DNA of 64,000 nt. It comes from Kaistia soli DSM 19436 (GTDB lineage Bacteria > Pseudomonadota > Alphaproteobacteria > Rhizobiales > Kaistiaceae). Location: positions 558,001 to 622,000 of the forward strand of contig NZ_FQUP01000003.1 in assembly GCF_900129325.1 (NCBI RefSeq), read 5' to 3'. The notes under the pieces are model-generated. The model had not been told where the DNA came from, made no database searches, and saw only the letters and a list, made by a program, of their open reading frames with translations. The translations under genes were made by a program, and so were the position numbers. This document shows, in pieces, positions 1 through 8,163 of the stretch; the stretch's first letter is position 1; each line of letters starts with the position of its first letter.

Positions 1-801
1 GAGTCGGCCGAGAAGCGCGAAACGCTGCGCGAACTCATCCGCAACGCAGTCGATCTCAAGAACGCGATCATCTTCTGCAATCGCAAGCGCGAAGTCGCTG
101 TTCTCGCCCGCTCTCTGGAGAAGCATGGCTTCTCCGTCGGCGCATTGCACGGCGACATGGACCAGCGCGCCCGCATGGCTACGCTGGACGGCTTCAAGCA
201 TAACAAGATCACGCTGCTCGTCGCGAGCGACGTGGCGGCGCGCGGGCTCGATATCCCCGATGTCAGCCATGTCTTCAACTTCGACATCCCGACGCATGCC
301 GACGACTACGTCCACCGGATCGGCCGCACTGGCCGCGCCGGCCGGTCGGGTACAGCGATGACGTTGGTCGCTCCCGCTGACCAGAAATACCTTTCGGCGA
401 TCGACAAGCTGACCGGCGACGGCGTGAAATGGCTCGGCGATCCCGTCGGAGCCGCGCCAAGCCGCGAGCGGTCCGAGCGTCCGGAGCGTGCTGAACGCCC
501 CGAACGTGCGCCCCGCGCTGAACGCGCGCCTCGCGCACCGCGTGCAGCAGATACGGCCAAGTCCAGCGAGCCGCGCGAAAGCGTTGTCGAGGCGAAGCCC
601 GCCACGACCGCACCGCGCATCGCCGAAGAGCCCGTCCGTCCGAGCGCCGAGGGCCGCCGCGAGGCAACTCGCCGGCAGCAGACGGCACGCCCGGAGCGGC
701 CCCAGCGTCGCGACCGCGACGACGGTGGCGAGCGGGTTATCGGCCTTGGCGATCACGTGCCGCAATTCCTGCTACGCCCGGTTCGCCTCCCGTCCTCCTA
801 G
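1..801 (+). CDS. DEAD-box RNA helicase, C-terminal part (5' end outside window)
   Basis: The reading frame is open from base 1, so the start lies upstream. The visible part is the RecA-like helicase C domain. It has an AIIFCNRKREV segment (motif IV region), the ALHGDM segment, motif V as ARGLDIPDV, and motif VI as HRIGRTGRAGRSG, which bind RNA and the ATP gamma-phosphate. These motifs identify a superfamily 2 ATP-dependent RNA helicase of the RhlE/DeaD group, acting in ribosome assembly or mRNA turnover. After the core comes a basic low-complexity tail rich in Arg, Pro, Glu and Ala, with repeats such as RPERAERPERAPRAERAPRA. It ends in GLGDHVPQFLLRPV, a short C-terminal motif I associate with alphaproteobacterial members. 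The exact paralogue cannot be decided from half a protein. Confidence 0.93.
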   Translation, partial: ESAEKRETLRELIRNAVDLKNAIIFCNRKREVAVLARSLEKHGFSVGALHGDMDQRARMATLDGFKHNKITLLVASDVAARGLDIPDVSHVFNFDIPTHADDYVHRIGRTGRAGRSGTAMTLVAPADQKYLSAIDKLTGDGVKWLGDPVGAAPSRERSERPERAERPERAPRAERAPRAPRAADTAKSSEPRESVVEAKPATTAPRIAEEPVRPSAEGRREATRRQQTARPERPQRRDRDDGGERVIGLGDHVPQFLLRPVRLPSS

Positions 802-992
802 GATCGGGACAAAGACCATGCTGACGGCTGCCGCCGACGGCCCGTCGGTGTTAAGCGGCCGTTAGGCACGATTATCGACCGCGGATGCAGCGCAGCGGCG
901 CGACCGATTGTATTAGCTCCTCGTTAGAAATTCGCGTCCAGATTGCAGCCGACGAAGATTGATATTCGTTCGATGCGATTGGATGGGGGGCC

Positions 993-2030
993 ATGGTCGC
1001 ACGCAGCTTCGAGGATACGGCGCTGCTCGCGCAACGCGCGCTTGCGCTGCTGAAGGCTTATGACCTTCCGGCCGAGCCGCGCTACTATGCGCTTTGGTAT
1101 GCCTATGTGGCTGAGCGCGAACCGCTGCTCAACGAAGCCATCGACGGCATCATCCGCGAGCGCGGGCGTCTCTCGCTTGAGGAGGTGTCGACCCTCCAGC
1201 GCGCCTTTCTCGACGGCAGGACAGAGTCCGAGGCTGCCAGATGTCAGCCTGGCGAACCTGATCCGATCCTCGCCGCCATCGCGACCGCAGCACTCGACGG
1301 AGCTTCGGATGCGGCGCTTCGGCTCGCCGTGGCTCGTGACGCGATCAAGGACCAGGACACGCGGCACTCGACGGAAGATCTCGTCAACCGCCTCGTGACC
1401 GCCTCCCGCATCATCGACCAGCGCAAGCGGCGTATCGAAGCCGAACTGGCAGAAGCCCGCTCGGAGCTCGATATGCTGCAGACCAGCCTCGACCATGTCC
1501 GACACGAGTCGATGCGCGACCAGCTGACGACGCTCGCCAGCCGCAAACATTTCGACGACGCATTGGCGGCCGCAATCGGAGAAGCGACCACGACCGCGAC
1601 GCCGCTGTCTCTCTTGTTCACGGACATCGACAACTTCAAGTCGTTCAATGACCGGTATGGACACCAGACGGGCGACCACGTCCTGCGGCTTGTTGCGCTG
1701 GCCGCAAAGCAGAATATCCGCGGCCAGGACACGGCGTGCCGCTATGGCGGCGAGGAGTTCGCGATCATTCTGCCGCGGACACCGATCGCCCAGGCGACAA
1801 TTATCGGCGAGGCCATCCGGGAAGCGGTAATGAACCGCGAGATCCGGCAGAGGTCGACCGGCGAGCGGCTCAGCCGCGTCACGATCTCGATCGGCATTGC
1901 CAGCTTCCGTCCCGGCGACACCACACAGACAATGATTGAACGCGCCGACAGCTGCCTCTATGGCGCGAAGAGCGGTGGCCGCAACCTCGTTGTCGTCGAG
2001 GTCGACCCGCTACGGCGAAACTCCGCCTGA
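993..2030 (+). CDS. GGDEF domain diguanylate cyclase
   Basis: A 345-residue protein predicted to make cyclic di-GMP from two GTP. The C-terminal half is a GGDEF domain with active-site GGEEF in CRYGGEEFAIILPRT. Upstream of it is DQLTTLASRKHFDDAL, then the substrate segment LLFTDIDNFKSFND. An RxxD inhibitory site (RGQD) sits at the canonical distance before GGEEF, so product inhibition by c-di-GMP is expected. The N-terminal ~165 residues are helical, with a YYALWYAYV motif and no transmembrane segment, so the protein is probably cytosolic. The ATG at 993 follows a purine-rich GGATGGGGGG. It stands alone on the plus strand and converges on the Mla operon eight bases downstream. Confidence 0.93.
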   Translation: MVARSFEDTALLAQRALALLKAYDLPAEPRYYALWYAYVAEREPLLNEAIDGIIRERGRLSLEEVSTLQRAFLDGRTESEAARCQPGEPDPILAAIATAALDGASDAALRLAVARDAIKDQDTRHSTEDLVNRLVTASRIIDQRKRRIEAELAEARSELDMLQTSLDHVRHESMRDQLTTLASRKHFDDALAAAIGEATTTATPLSLLFTDIDNFKSFNDRYGHQTGDHVLRLVALAAKQNIRGQDTACRYGGEEFAIILPRTPIAQATIIGEAIREAVMNREIRQRSTGERLSRVTISIGIASFRPGDTTQTMIERADSCLYGAKSGGRNLVVVEVDPLRRNSA

Positions 2031-2038
2031 GAGGCGGG

Positions 2039-2698
2039 CTAGAGCTTCACCAGCACCCAGCGGGCGAGATCCACCAGCACGACGTCGAGCGCCGCATTGA
2101 GGCCCGCGATCGCCTCAGGTGCCGTATCGGCTGCAACCGGTGCGCTCGCCTTGAAGACCTTGGAATCGACGATGCGGCCGTTCCGGTCGTTCAGAATCCG
2201 CGCGGAGATTTCGACCTCGGCGGTCATTCCCGCCGGGCCGACCACGACGTTGAAACTGCGGATATCGGTCAGCAGCTGATAATCGATGGACAGGCCTTCG
2301 CCAGGGCGTCCGACGGCGTGAGCCTGCTTCGAACGCTCGAAAGTTTCGATGACGCGGGCCTGGAGGACGTTTGGCAGCGTGTCCGGATATTGAGCGTTCG
2401 GATAATAGGCCATGAGTGAGCCGCGCGAGACGACGATGCGCTGGCTGGCAAGGATCTGCAGCGCCGATGGTGCCGGCACCAGGATCTGCGCGCTGCCTGT
2501 GCTGCCAACCTTCGGCAGGTCGGTCGGTCCGGTGAGGTCATAGGTATTGGGTGGCGGCGTCGTCACCAGCTTGCTGACGCAGCCGGCGAGCAGCATGGCC
2601 ATGAAAACCGCCATGACGGCGCCATATGGCAGGGATCGCTTCATCTCAGCCATCGACGTCTGCCTCGCTCTGCCGGGAGTCGGGATCAGGGAGCTCAT
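2039..2698 (-). CDS. ABC-type transport auxiliary lipoprotein (PqiC/DUF330-like)
   Basis: Last gene of a lipid-transport operon. The 219-residue product has a lipobox LLAGC with the acylated Cys at about residue 40, so it is an outer-membrane or periplasmic lipoprotein. The remainder matches the ABC_trans_aux pattern (YDLTGPTDLP, ILVPAPSALQIL near the start, and a C-terminal segment on a lifetime of homologues ending in LVDLARWVLVKL). Such proteins partner MCE proteins to receive or deliver lipid at the outer membrane. The chosen ATG overlaps the mlaD stop as ATGA, which favours coupling. Internal Met codons 16 and 19 would give a more usual 20-residue signal peptide, so the true start may be near 2644-2653. 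Confidence 0.85.
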   Translation of the reverse strand: MSSLIPTPGRARQTSMAEMKRSLPYGAVMAVFMAMLLAGCVSKLVTTPPPNTYDLTGPTDLPKVGSTGSAQILVPAPSALQILASQRIVVSRGSLMAYYPNAQYPDTLPNVLQARVIETFERSKQAHAVGRPGEGLSIDYQLLTDIRSFNVVVGPAGMTAEVEISARILNDRNGRIVDSKVFKASAPVAADTAPEAIAGLNAALDVVLVDLARWVLVKL

Positions 2699-4065
2699 TT
2701 CCGGTTATAATCCTTGACCGTCGGATTGCCGAAGACGAAGCCCTGCGGGTTGTTCTGCACGGAATTCAGCGTGCGATTGAACTGGTTCGTGGCGCGCTGC
2801 AACTGAAGCACGAGTTGATCGACATTGCGAAGGCCCTGCCCCGTGAAGTCGGCGAGGTTCTTCGATATATCGTCGGCGCGGCCCGAGAAGGCGTCGGCAA
2901 CCTTGCGGATCGAGGTTGCCGCGGCGGCGGCTTCGCGGAAGAAGTTCTTGCCGTTTGGATCCTTCACAAGATCTTCGGCACCTCCGAGGATCGTGTCGAG
3001 GCGCGCGGAGGCCTGGTTGAGACGGCCCATCAGCTGATCCGTATTGGCAACGATCTGGTCGACCTGAGGCTGCTGCTTCTTGACGAAACCAACGAAATCG
3101 CGCGCATCGCTGACAGCCGCGCCGGCATCCGACACGATCTTGTTGATGTCGACCGTAGCAGTCTGAACGCGCCGCGCCACCGTAGCGATGTCCTGGATCG
3201 TGCTCTTCACCGCCTCAACCTGCACCGCCTCGACGATCTGGCGCGCTGAATCGAGCGTTCCGGAAAGCTGTTCCGAGACCTTCTTTATGTTGTCGACGAT
3301 CTGGGGGAACGAATCCGCCGCCGTCGAGAGCTTCGTCACGACGGTATCGATCTGGTTGATCGCATTGGCGACCTTGCTGGGGTCGACGGCCGCAAGGATG
3401 TTGTCGGCCTTGCCAACGAGGCCCTGGAGATTGCCGGAGAGATCGCCGATCTTCTTGGAGAGATCCGAGACATTGGCGAGGAAATCGTTGACGCCCTCGG
3501 AGTTGTCGGCCAGCGCGCTGGTGAACTTCTGGACGTTCGACAAAGTCACCTTGACCGAAGGCTCCGCCGTCTCGAGCACGGAATTGACCCGGTCGACCGT
3601 GACGTTCGCCTTCTTCAGCAGTTCCTGGGCGCTTTCGAGAATCTCGCTGAGGCCCGAGCCCTGCGCGATCAGCGTCGGGATCTCCTGCTCATCGAAAATG
3701 CTCGGCAGGTTGGCCGAGCCGCCGCGGAACTCGATCGATGCGATGCCGGTCAGGCCCTGGACGCCGACCGAGGCCTTGGTGTCGGACTTGATCGGCTGGT
3801 TCGGATCGACAGAGACCATCGCCTCAACCTGATTGGGATCCTGCGGGTTAATCCGAAGGCTGGTGACGTCGCCGATCCGGATGCCGTTGAAGAGCACCTG
3901 GCTGCCGGTGGCGAGGCCCGTCACGGAGCCCGGAATGAGCACGCGCATCGGCTTTCGAGCGCCGTTCTCGTCGTAACGCGCGAGCCAGTAGACGAAGGCG
4001 AAACAGGCGACGAGCACCGCGAGGGTGAAAATGCCGATCGTCGCGTAATTGGCGCGGGTTTCCAT
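2695..4065 (-). CDS. mlaD: MlaD-family MCE protein, lipid ABC transporter substrate-binding subunit
   Basis: A 456-residue inner-membrane-anchored MCE protein. One N-terminal transmembrane helix (about residues 8-28, IGIFTLAVLVACFAFVYWL) is followed by the MCE domain (PGSVTGLATGSQVLFNGIRIGDVTSL and QGLTGIASIEFRGG). A long periplasmic helical region follows, with heptad-like Val/Ile/Leu spacing and many Asn/Asp, up to the C-terminus. MCE proteins form hexameric rings that pass phospholipid between membranes. The length is well above the ~180 residues of E. coli MlaD and is closer to the extended MCE proteins that build a tunnel. It lies between mlaF (9-base gap) and the lipoprotein gene (ATGA overlap), so it is one operon. 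The symbol is by family; the lipid carried is not known. Confidence 0.92.
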   Translation of the reverse strand: METRANYATIGIFTLAVLVACFAFVYWLARYDENGARKPMRVLIPGSVTGLATGSQVLFNGIRIGDVTSLRINPQDPNQVEAMVSVDPNQPIKSDTKASVGVQGLTGIASIEFRGGSANLPSIFDEQEIPTLIAQGSGLSEILESAQELLKKANVTVDRVNSVLETAEPSVKVTLSNVQKFTSALADNSEGVNDFLANVSDLSKKIGDLSGNLQGLVGKADNILAAVDPSKVANAINQIDTVVTKLSTAADSFPQIVDNIKKVSEQLSGTLDSARQIVEAVQVEAVKSTIQDIATVARRVQTATVDINKIVSDAGAAVSDARDFVGFVKKQQPQVDQIVANTDQLMGRLNQASARLDTILGGAEDLVKDPNGKNFFREAAAAATSIRKVADAFSGRADDISKNLADFTGQGLRNVDQLVLQLQRATNQFNRTLNSVQNNPQGFVFGNPTVKDYNRK

Positions 4066-4074
4066 GCCTGTCGC

Positions 4075-4863
4075 CTATGCCTCCAGGCGGCGCGCACGCG
4101 TGCCGCGAAAATATTTCTGAACCCAGGGATTATCGAATTCGAGCATGTCCGCCATCGTTCCTTCTACCAGAACGTGACGGTCGCCAAGTACCGCGATTCG
4201 ATCACAGACGGTGTGCAAACTGTCGAGGTCGTGCGTGACCATAAAGACCGTCAGGCCGAGAGTCGCCCGCAGCGTCGCGATCAACTCGTCGAATTCGGCG
4301 GCGCCGATCGGGTCGAGACCTGAGGTGGGCTCGTCCAGGAAAACGATATCGGGATCCAACGCGAGCGCGCGGGCAAGACTGGCGCGCTTGATCATGCCGC
4401 CGGACAGCTCCGATGGCATGCGGTCCGCGGCCTCGGGCGCAAGGCCGACCAGCTCGATCTTCAGTCGTGCCAGCTCTTCCATCAAACGCGGCGACAGCCC
4501 CAGATGCTCGCGCATCGGGAACTCGACATTCTGCAAGACCGTCAGCGAGGAGAACAACGCGCCTTGCTGGAAAAGGACGCCCAGTCGCTGGTCAATCTGG
4601 GCCCGGATGGCCGGCTCAGCATCGTCGTAAGGCTGGCCGAGGATCTCGACCGAGCCGGCCACCTTGGCCTGCAGGCCGAGAATGGTCCTCAGCAGAACGG
4701 ACTTGCCCGTGCCGGAGGCGCCGACGATGCCGAGGATTTCGCCGCGATAGACGTCGATATCGAGATTTTCGAGGATCTTGCGTTCGCCGAAGCCAACCGT
4801 GATGCCGCGCCCCTTGATGACGATCTCGCTCTTGACCGGGACGGCGTTCTTGCGGACTGCCAT
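4075..4863 (-). CDS. mlaF: Lipid ABC transporter ATP-binding protein (MlaF family)
   Basis: A 262-residue cytoplasmic ATPase that drives the MlaE permease. It has Walker A GASGTGKS, Q-loop region LFQQGALFSSLTV, signature LSGGM, Walker B VFLDEPTSGLDP and H-loop MVTHD. The SGGMIKRASLARALALDPD run and the C-terminal YFRGTRARRLEA tail resemble MlaF, whose C-terminal extension reaches the partner subunit. The gene begins two bases after the mlaE stop codon, in the same operon, and mlaD follows. Confidence 0.94.
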   Translation of the reverse strand: MAVRKNAVPVKSEIVIKGRGITVGFGERKILENLDIDVYRGEILGIVGASGTGKSVLLRTILGLQAKVAGSVEILGQPYDDAEPAIRAQIDQRLGVLFQQGALFSSLTVLQNVEFPMREHLGLSPRLMEELARLKIELVGLAPEAADRMPSELSGGMIKRASLARALALDPDIVFLDEPTSGLDPIGAAEFDELIATLRATLGLTVFMVTHDLDSLHTVCDRIAVLGDRHVLVEGTMADMLEFDNPWVQKYFRGTRARRLEA

Positions 4864-4865
4864 GG

Positions 4866-6011
4866 TCAGTAGCTCACGGCGCTGAAATAGATGGCGAACA
4901 TGCCGTCGACGACGATCACCATGAAGATCGCCTTCACGACCGACGACGTGGTGCGGGCGCCGAGCGATTCGGCGCTTCCCTCGACGCGGAAGCCCTCGGT
5001 CGCCGCGATAATGCCGATGATCAGGGCCATGAACGGCGCCTTGATGAGGCCAACCATAAGCGTATTGACCGCCACCGCATCGCGCAGCCGCAAGATGAAG
5101 GCAGAGGGCGGCAGGCCGACATAAATCCAGCTGACGAGGCCGCCGCCGACGAGCGCCGCGAAATCCGAAATAATGGTCAGCAGCGGCAGCGCGATGATCA
5201 GCGCCAGGATGCGCGGCAGGACCAGCACCTCGTTGACGTCGAGGCCGATGACGTCGAGCGCGTCGATCTCCTCGCGCATCTTCATCGAGCCGATCTCGGC
5301 CGTGAATGCGCTGCCCGAGCGACCGGCGATCATGATGGCGGTCAGCAGCACGCCGAGTTCGCGCAGGACCAGCACGCCGACGAGATCGACCGCATAGACC
5401 TCGGCACCGAAGCTGCGCAACTGGAAAGCGCTCTGTTGCGCGATGATGGCACCGATCAGCAGCGACATCAGCGCGATGATCGGCACCGCGCGGAGGCCGG
5501 CGCGATCGATGTGATAGACGACCGAGGTAATGCGGAAGCGCGAAGGATGGCGAACCGCATTGAGAAGACCGACGGTGACGCCGCCAAGGATGTTGAGGCC
5601 GGCTTCGAGGTCGGAAACCGCGCCATACATCGCGCGGCCGATGCCCTCGAGAAGCTCCATCCCGACGCCGATCTGCTTCCGGCGTGGCGGTAGCTCGCGC
5701 TCGACGGATTCGAGCGCGGAGAGCAGGCGCATCACATTATCGGAGCCGCCTTCGACGTCGACTGATCCGCCTTTCGCCTTGATCTCCCGTTCGAGCCGGG
5801 TGATCAACCAGCCACCGGCCGTGTCGATATGGTCGACGTCGGAAAGATCAATCCGAGTTGCCTTGCCGGAGGCGGCGGCAACGGCCTTGTCGACCTCGCC
5901 CTCCAGATGGTCGGCGTTGCTTAGCGTCCACGGACCATGCGGAACGAGCCGAAGCCCGCCATCCGAATCGTTCGCTTCAAGATGCGCCGCTGCTTCTGCC
6001 GCCACAACCAT
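4866..6011 (-). CDS. mlaE: Lipid ABC transporter permease with N-terminal STAS domain (MlaE family)
   Basis: A 381-residue membrane permease. Residues ~15-115 form a STAS domain (WTLSNADHLEGEVDKA, IDLSDVDHIDTAGGWLI), the part supplied by separate MlaB in E. coli. The rest is the MlaE fold: five or so transmembrane helices with the family segment IAGRSGSAFTAEIGSMKMREEIDAL and a C-terminal IFMVIVVDGMFAIYFSAVSY. I chose the ATG at 6011 because the STAS domain begins just after it, a GAGGG lies about 13 bases upstream, and the reading frame further upstream has no domain character. It opens the operon mlaE-mlaF-mlaD-lipoprotein and is divergent from dgcN. Confidence 0.92.
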   Translation of the reverse strand: MVVAAEAAAHLEANDSDGGLRLVPHGPWTLSNADHLEGEVDKAVAAASGKATRIDLSDVDHIDTAGGWLITRLEREIKAKGGSVDVEGGSDNVMRLLSALESVERELPPRRKQIGVGMELLEGIGRAMYGAVSDLEAGLNILGGVTVGLLNAVRHPSRFRITSVVYHIDRAGLRAVPIIALMSLLIGAIIAQQSAFQLRSFGAEVYAVDLVGVLVLRELGVLLTAIMIAGRSGSAFTAEIGSMKMREEIDALDVIGLDVNEVLVLPRILALIIALPLLTIISDFAALVGGGLVSWIYVGLPPSAFILRLRDAVAVNTLMVGLIKAPFMALIIGIIAATEGFRVEGSAESLGARTTSSVVKAIFMVIVVDGMFAIYFSAVSY

Positions 6012-6154
6012 ACCGTTGATGAGCCCTCTTCGGACACGGTGCCCGAGGGCAGCCCTTGTGACGCCTTCAGGTCGCCCATAAGCTCCCGTCCGAAGCATCC
6101 TAGTGACACGATGATGGGAAGCCCGGCAAGCTCCCACTGAAAGGAAGCCGTTCG

Positions 6155-7180
6155 ATGCAGATCGTGACACCCTATCTGTTGTTTTTGGGTGACGTTCCCG
6201 ATGCCCTTGCGGCCAAAACCGCCCTCGGCATCGTCGACTGGCGGCCGGAATGGTGCGTCGGGCAATTGCGGCTTCCCGGCTGCAAGGCCGATGCGGGCGT
6301 GCCGGACATGACGATCGCCGAGGCGAAGGCCGCAGGCGTCGCAACCATGATCGTCGGGGCGGTCAATGCCGGCGGCGTTCTACCCGCGCATTGGGTCGCG
6401 ACGATCGTCGCCGCGCTCGACGCAGGCCTCGACGTCGCCAGCGGCCTGCATTCCCGCCTCGCCGACAGTCCGGCCATCCGTGAAGCGGCGGAGCGGAGCG
6501 GCCATGCGCTGCACGATGTTCGCCATTCGAGCGAGCGCTTCGCCACCGGCAAGGGAGCCAAGCGGACCGGCATGCGGCTGCTCACCGTCGGAACCGATTG
6601 CTCCGTCGGCAAGAAATACACGGCGTTGGCGCTTGAGAGTGGCATGCGCAGGGCCGGCCTCGACGCGGATTTCCGCGCAACAGGCCAGAGTGGCGTCTTC
6701 ATTTCCGGCCGTGGCGTCGCGATCGACGCCGTCGTCGCCGATTTCATCTCGGGAGCTGTCGAATGGATCGCCCCGGCGGCGGCACCCGATCACTGGGATC
6801 TCGTTGAGGGTCAGGGTTCGCTGTTCCACCCCTCTTTCGCCGGTGTATCGCTCGGCCTGCTGCATGGCGCGCAGCCCGATGCGTTCGTCGTCTGCCATGA
6901 ACCGACACGCAGCCACATGCGCGGCGTCGCTCATCCCCTGCCCTCGATCGAAGAGGTGATCGCGCTGACGATCACGTGCGGCCGGCTGACCAACCCGGCG
7001 ATCCGCTGCGTCGGCGTCGCGATCAATACCGCGGCCCTTTCGGACAGCGAAGCCGCGAGCCTGCTGCGCGAGACCGGCGCGAGGCTGGGGCTTCCGGCCG
7101 TCGATCCGATCCGGACCGGCGTCGAGCCGATCGTCGCGGAGATCGTCCGCCTCTATGGCGGAAGCGACAAGCCATCATGA
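6155..7180 (+). CDS. dgcN: N-acetyltransferase DgcN (DUF1611 family)
   Basis: A 341-residue protein of the DUF1611/P-loop family. The C-terminal domain has GTDCSVGKKYT, a phosphate-binding loop, and conserved VEGQGSLFHPSFAGVSLGLLHGAQPD and CHEPTRSHMRG. In the described D-glutamate pathway, DgcN acetylates D-glutamate and DgcA racemises the N-acetyl product to the L form. The gene here overlaps its enolase-superfamily partner by ATGA, the same pairing. The start at 6155 is preceded by GGAAG at seven bases. The neighbouring MFS transporter and dehydratase face it on the other strand. The assignment rests on the pair, since DUF1611 proteins were long of unknown function. Confidence 0.88.
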   Translation: MQIVTPYLLFLGDVPDALAAKTALGIVDWRPEWCVGQLRLPGCKADAGVPDMTIAEAKAAGVATMIVGAVNAGGVLPAHWVATIVAALDAGLDVASGLHSRLADSPAIREAAERSGHALHDVRHSSERFATGKGAKRTGMRLLTVGTDCSVGKKYTALALESGMRRAGLDADFRATGQSGVFISGRGVAIDAVVADFISGAVEWIAPAAAPDHWDLVEGQGSLFHPSFAGVSLGLLHGAQPDAFVVCHEPTRSHMRGVAHPLPSIEEVIALTITCGRLTNPAIRCVGVAINTAALSDSEAASLLRETGARLGLPAVDPIRTGVEPIVAEIVRLYGGSDKPS

Positions 7181-8163
7181 CCCTGCGCAAGCTGTCGGTC
7201 GCCATCGAACGCTGGCCGATCGCCGGTTCGTTCGTCATTTCCCGCGGCGCGCGCACCGAGGCGACCGTGGTCGTCGCGACGATCGAAGATGGCGATGATG
7301 TCGGGCGTGGGGAATGCGTTCCCTATGCCCGCTACGGCGAGACGGTCGAGGGCGTCGTCGAAACCATCCGCACACAAAGCTTCGCCATCGCCGGCGGAAT
7401 TGACCGCGTCGGCATGCAGGCCGCGCTTCCTCCCGGCGCCGCGCGTAACGCGCTTGATTGCGCGCTGTGGGATCTCGAGGCCAAGAAAAGCGGAATCAGC
7501 GTCACGGAACGGCTCGGGATGGCCGCGCCGAAGCCCCTCACAACCGCCTATACGTTGAGCCTCGGGACGCCCGACAGCATGGAGGCGGCAGCGCGCGCCG
7601 CAGCCGACCGGCCCCTGCTCAAGGTGAAGCTCGGCGGTGCAGGCGACGATGCGCGGATCGCCGCCGTCAGGCGTGGAGCCCCTACGGCCCGGCTCATCGT
7701 CGATGCCAACGAGGCGTGGGCGCCCGAGGAGTTCGTCTCCCTCATGCGGGCCTGCGCGAATGCCAGGGTGGAACTGATCGAACAGCCCCTGCCCGTCGGC
7801 GCTGACGACCTTCTGCGTGACACCGAGCGCCTCGTTCCTGTCTGCGCCGATGAAAGCCTGCACAGCGCGGAAGACTGCGTCGCGCTCGCAGACCGCTATG
7901 ACGCCGTGAACATCAAGCTCGACAAGACCGGCGGCCTCAGCGAAGCGCTCGGGGTGCTCGCGGCGGCCCGGGCCAACGGCCTCGCCGTCATGGTTGGCTG
8001 CATGGTCGGAACGTCGCTCGCCATGGCGCCAGCCGTGCTTCTGGCGCAGCAGGCTGACTTCGTCGATCTCGACGGGCCGCTCCTGCTCGCGCGCGACCGT
8101 GAACCCGGGCTCGATTATCGCGGAAGCTTGGTCAGTCCACCAACGCCCGCCCTTTGGGGCTGA
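7177..8163 (+). CDS. dgcA: N-acetyl-D-glutamate racemase DgcA (enolase superfamily, dipeptide-epimerase type)
   Basis: A 328-residue muconate-lactonizing-type enolase superfamily member. Visible catalytic elements are KVKLGG (catalytic KxK pair), metal ligands in VDANEAW, EQPL and CADES, and the second catalytic lysine in NIKLDKTGG. This residue set fits 1,1-proton transfer racemases such as L-Ala-D/L-Glu epimerase. Coupling to dgcN (start ATG overlaps its TGA) makes N-acetyl-glutamate the more likely substrate than a peptidoglycan dipeptide, although the latter cannot be excluded by sequence. The last 49 bases overlap the 3' end of the MFS gene on the other strand. Confidence 0.88.
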   Translation: MTLRKLSVAIERWPIAGSFVISRGARTEATVVVATIEDGDDVGRGECVPYARYGETVEGVVETIRTQSFAIAGGIDRVGMQAALPPGAARNALDCALWDLEAKKSGISVTERLGMAAPKPLTTAYTLSLGTPDSMEAAARAAADRPLLKVKLGGAGDDARIAAVRRGAPTARLIVDANEAWAPEEFVSLMRACANARVELIEQPLPVGADDLLRDTERLVPVCADESLHSAEDCVALADRYDAVNIKLDKTGGLSEALGVLAAARANGLAVMVGCMVGTSLAMAPAVLLAQQADFVDLDGPLLLARDREPGLDYRGSLVSPPTPALWG

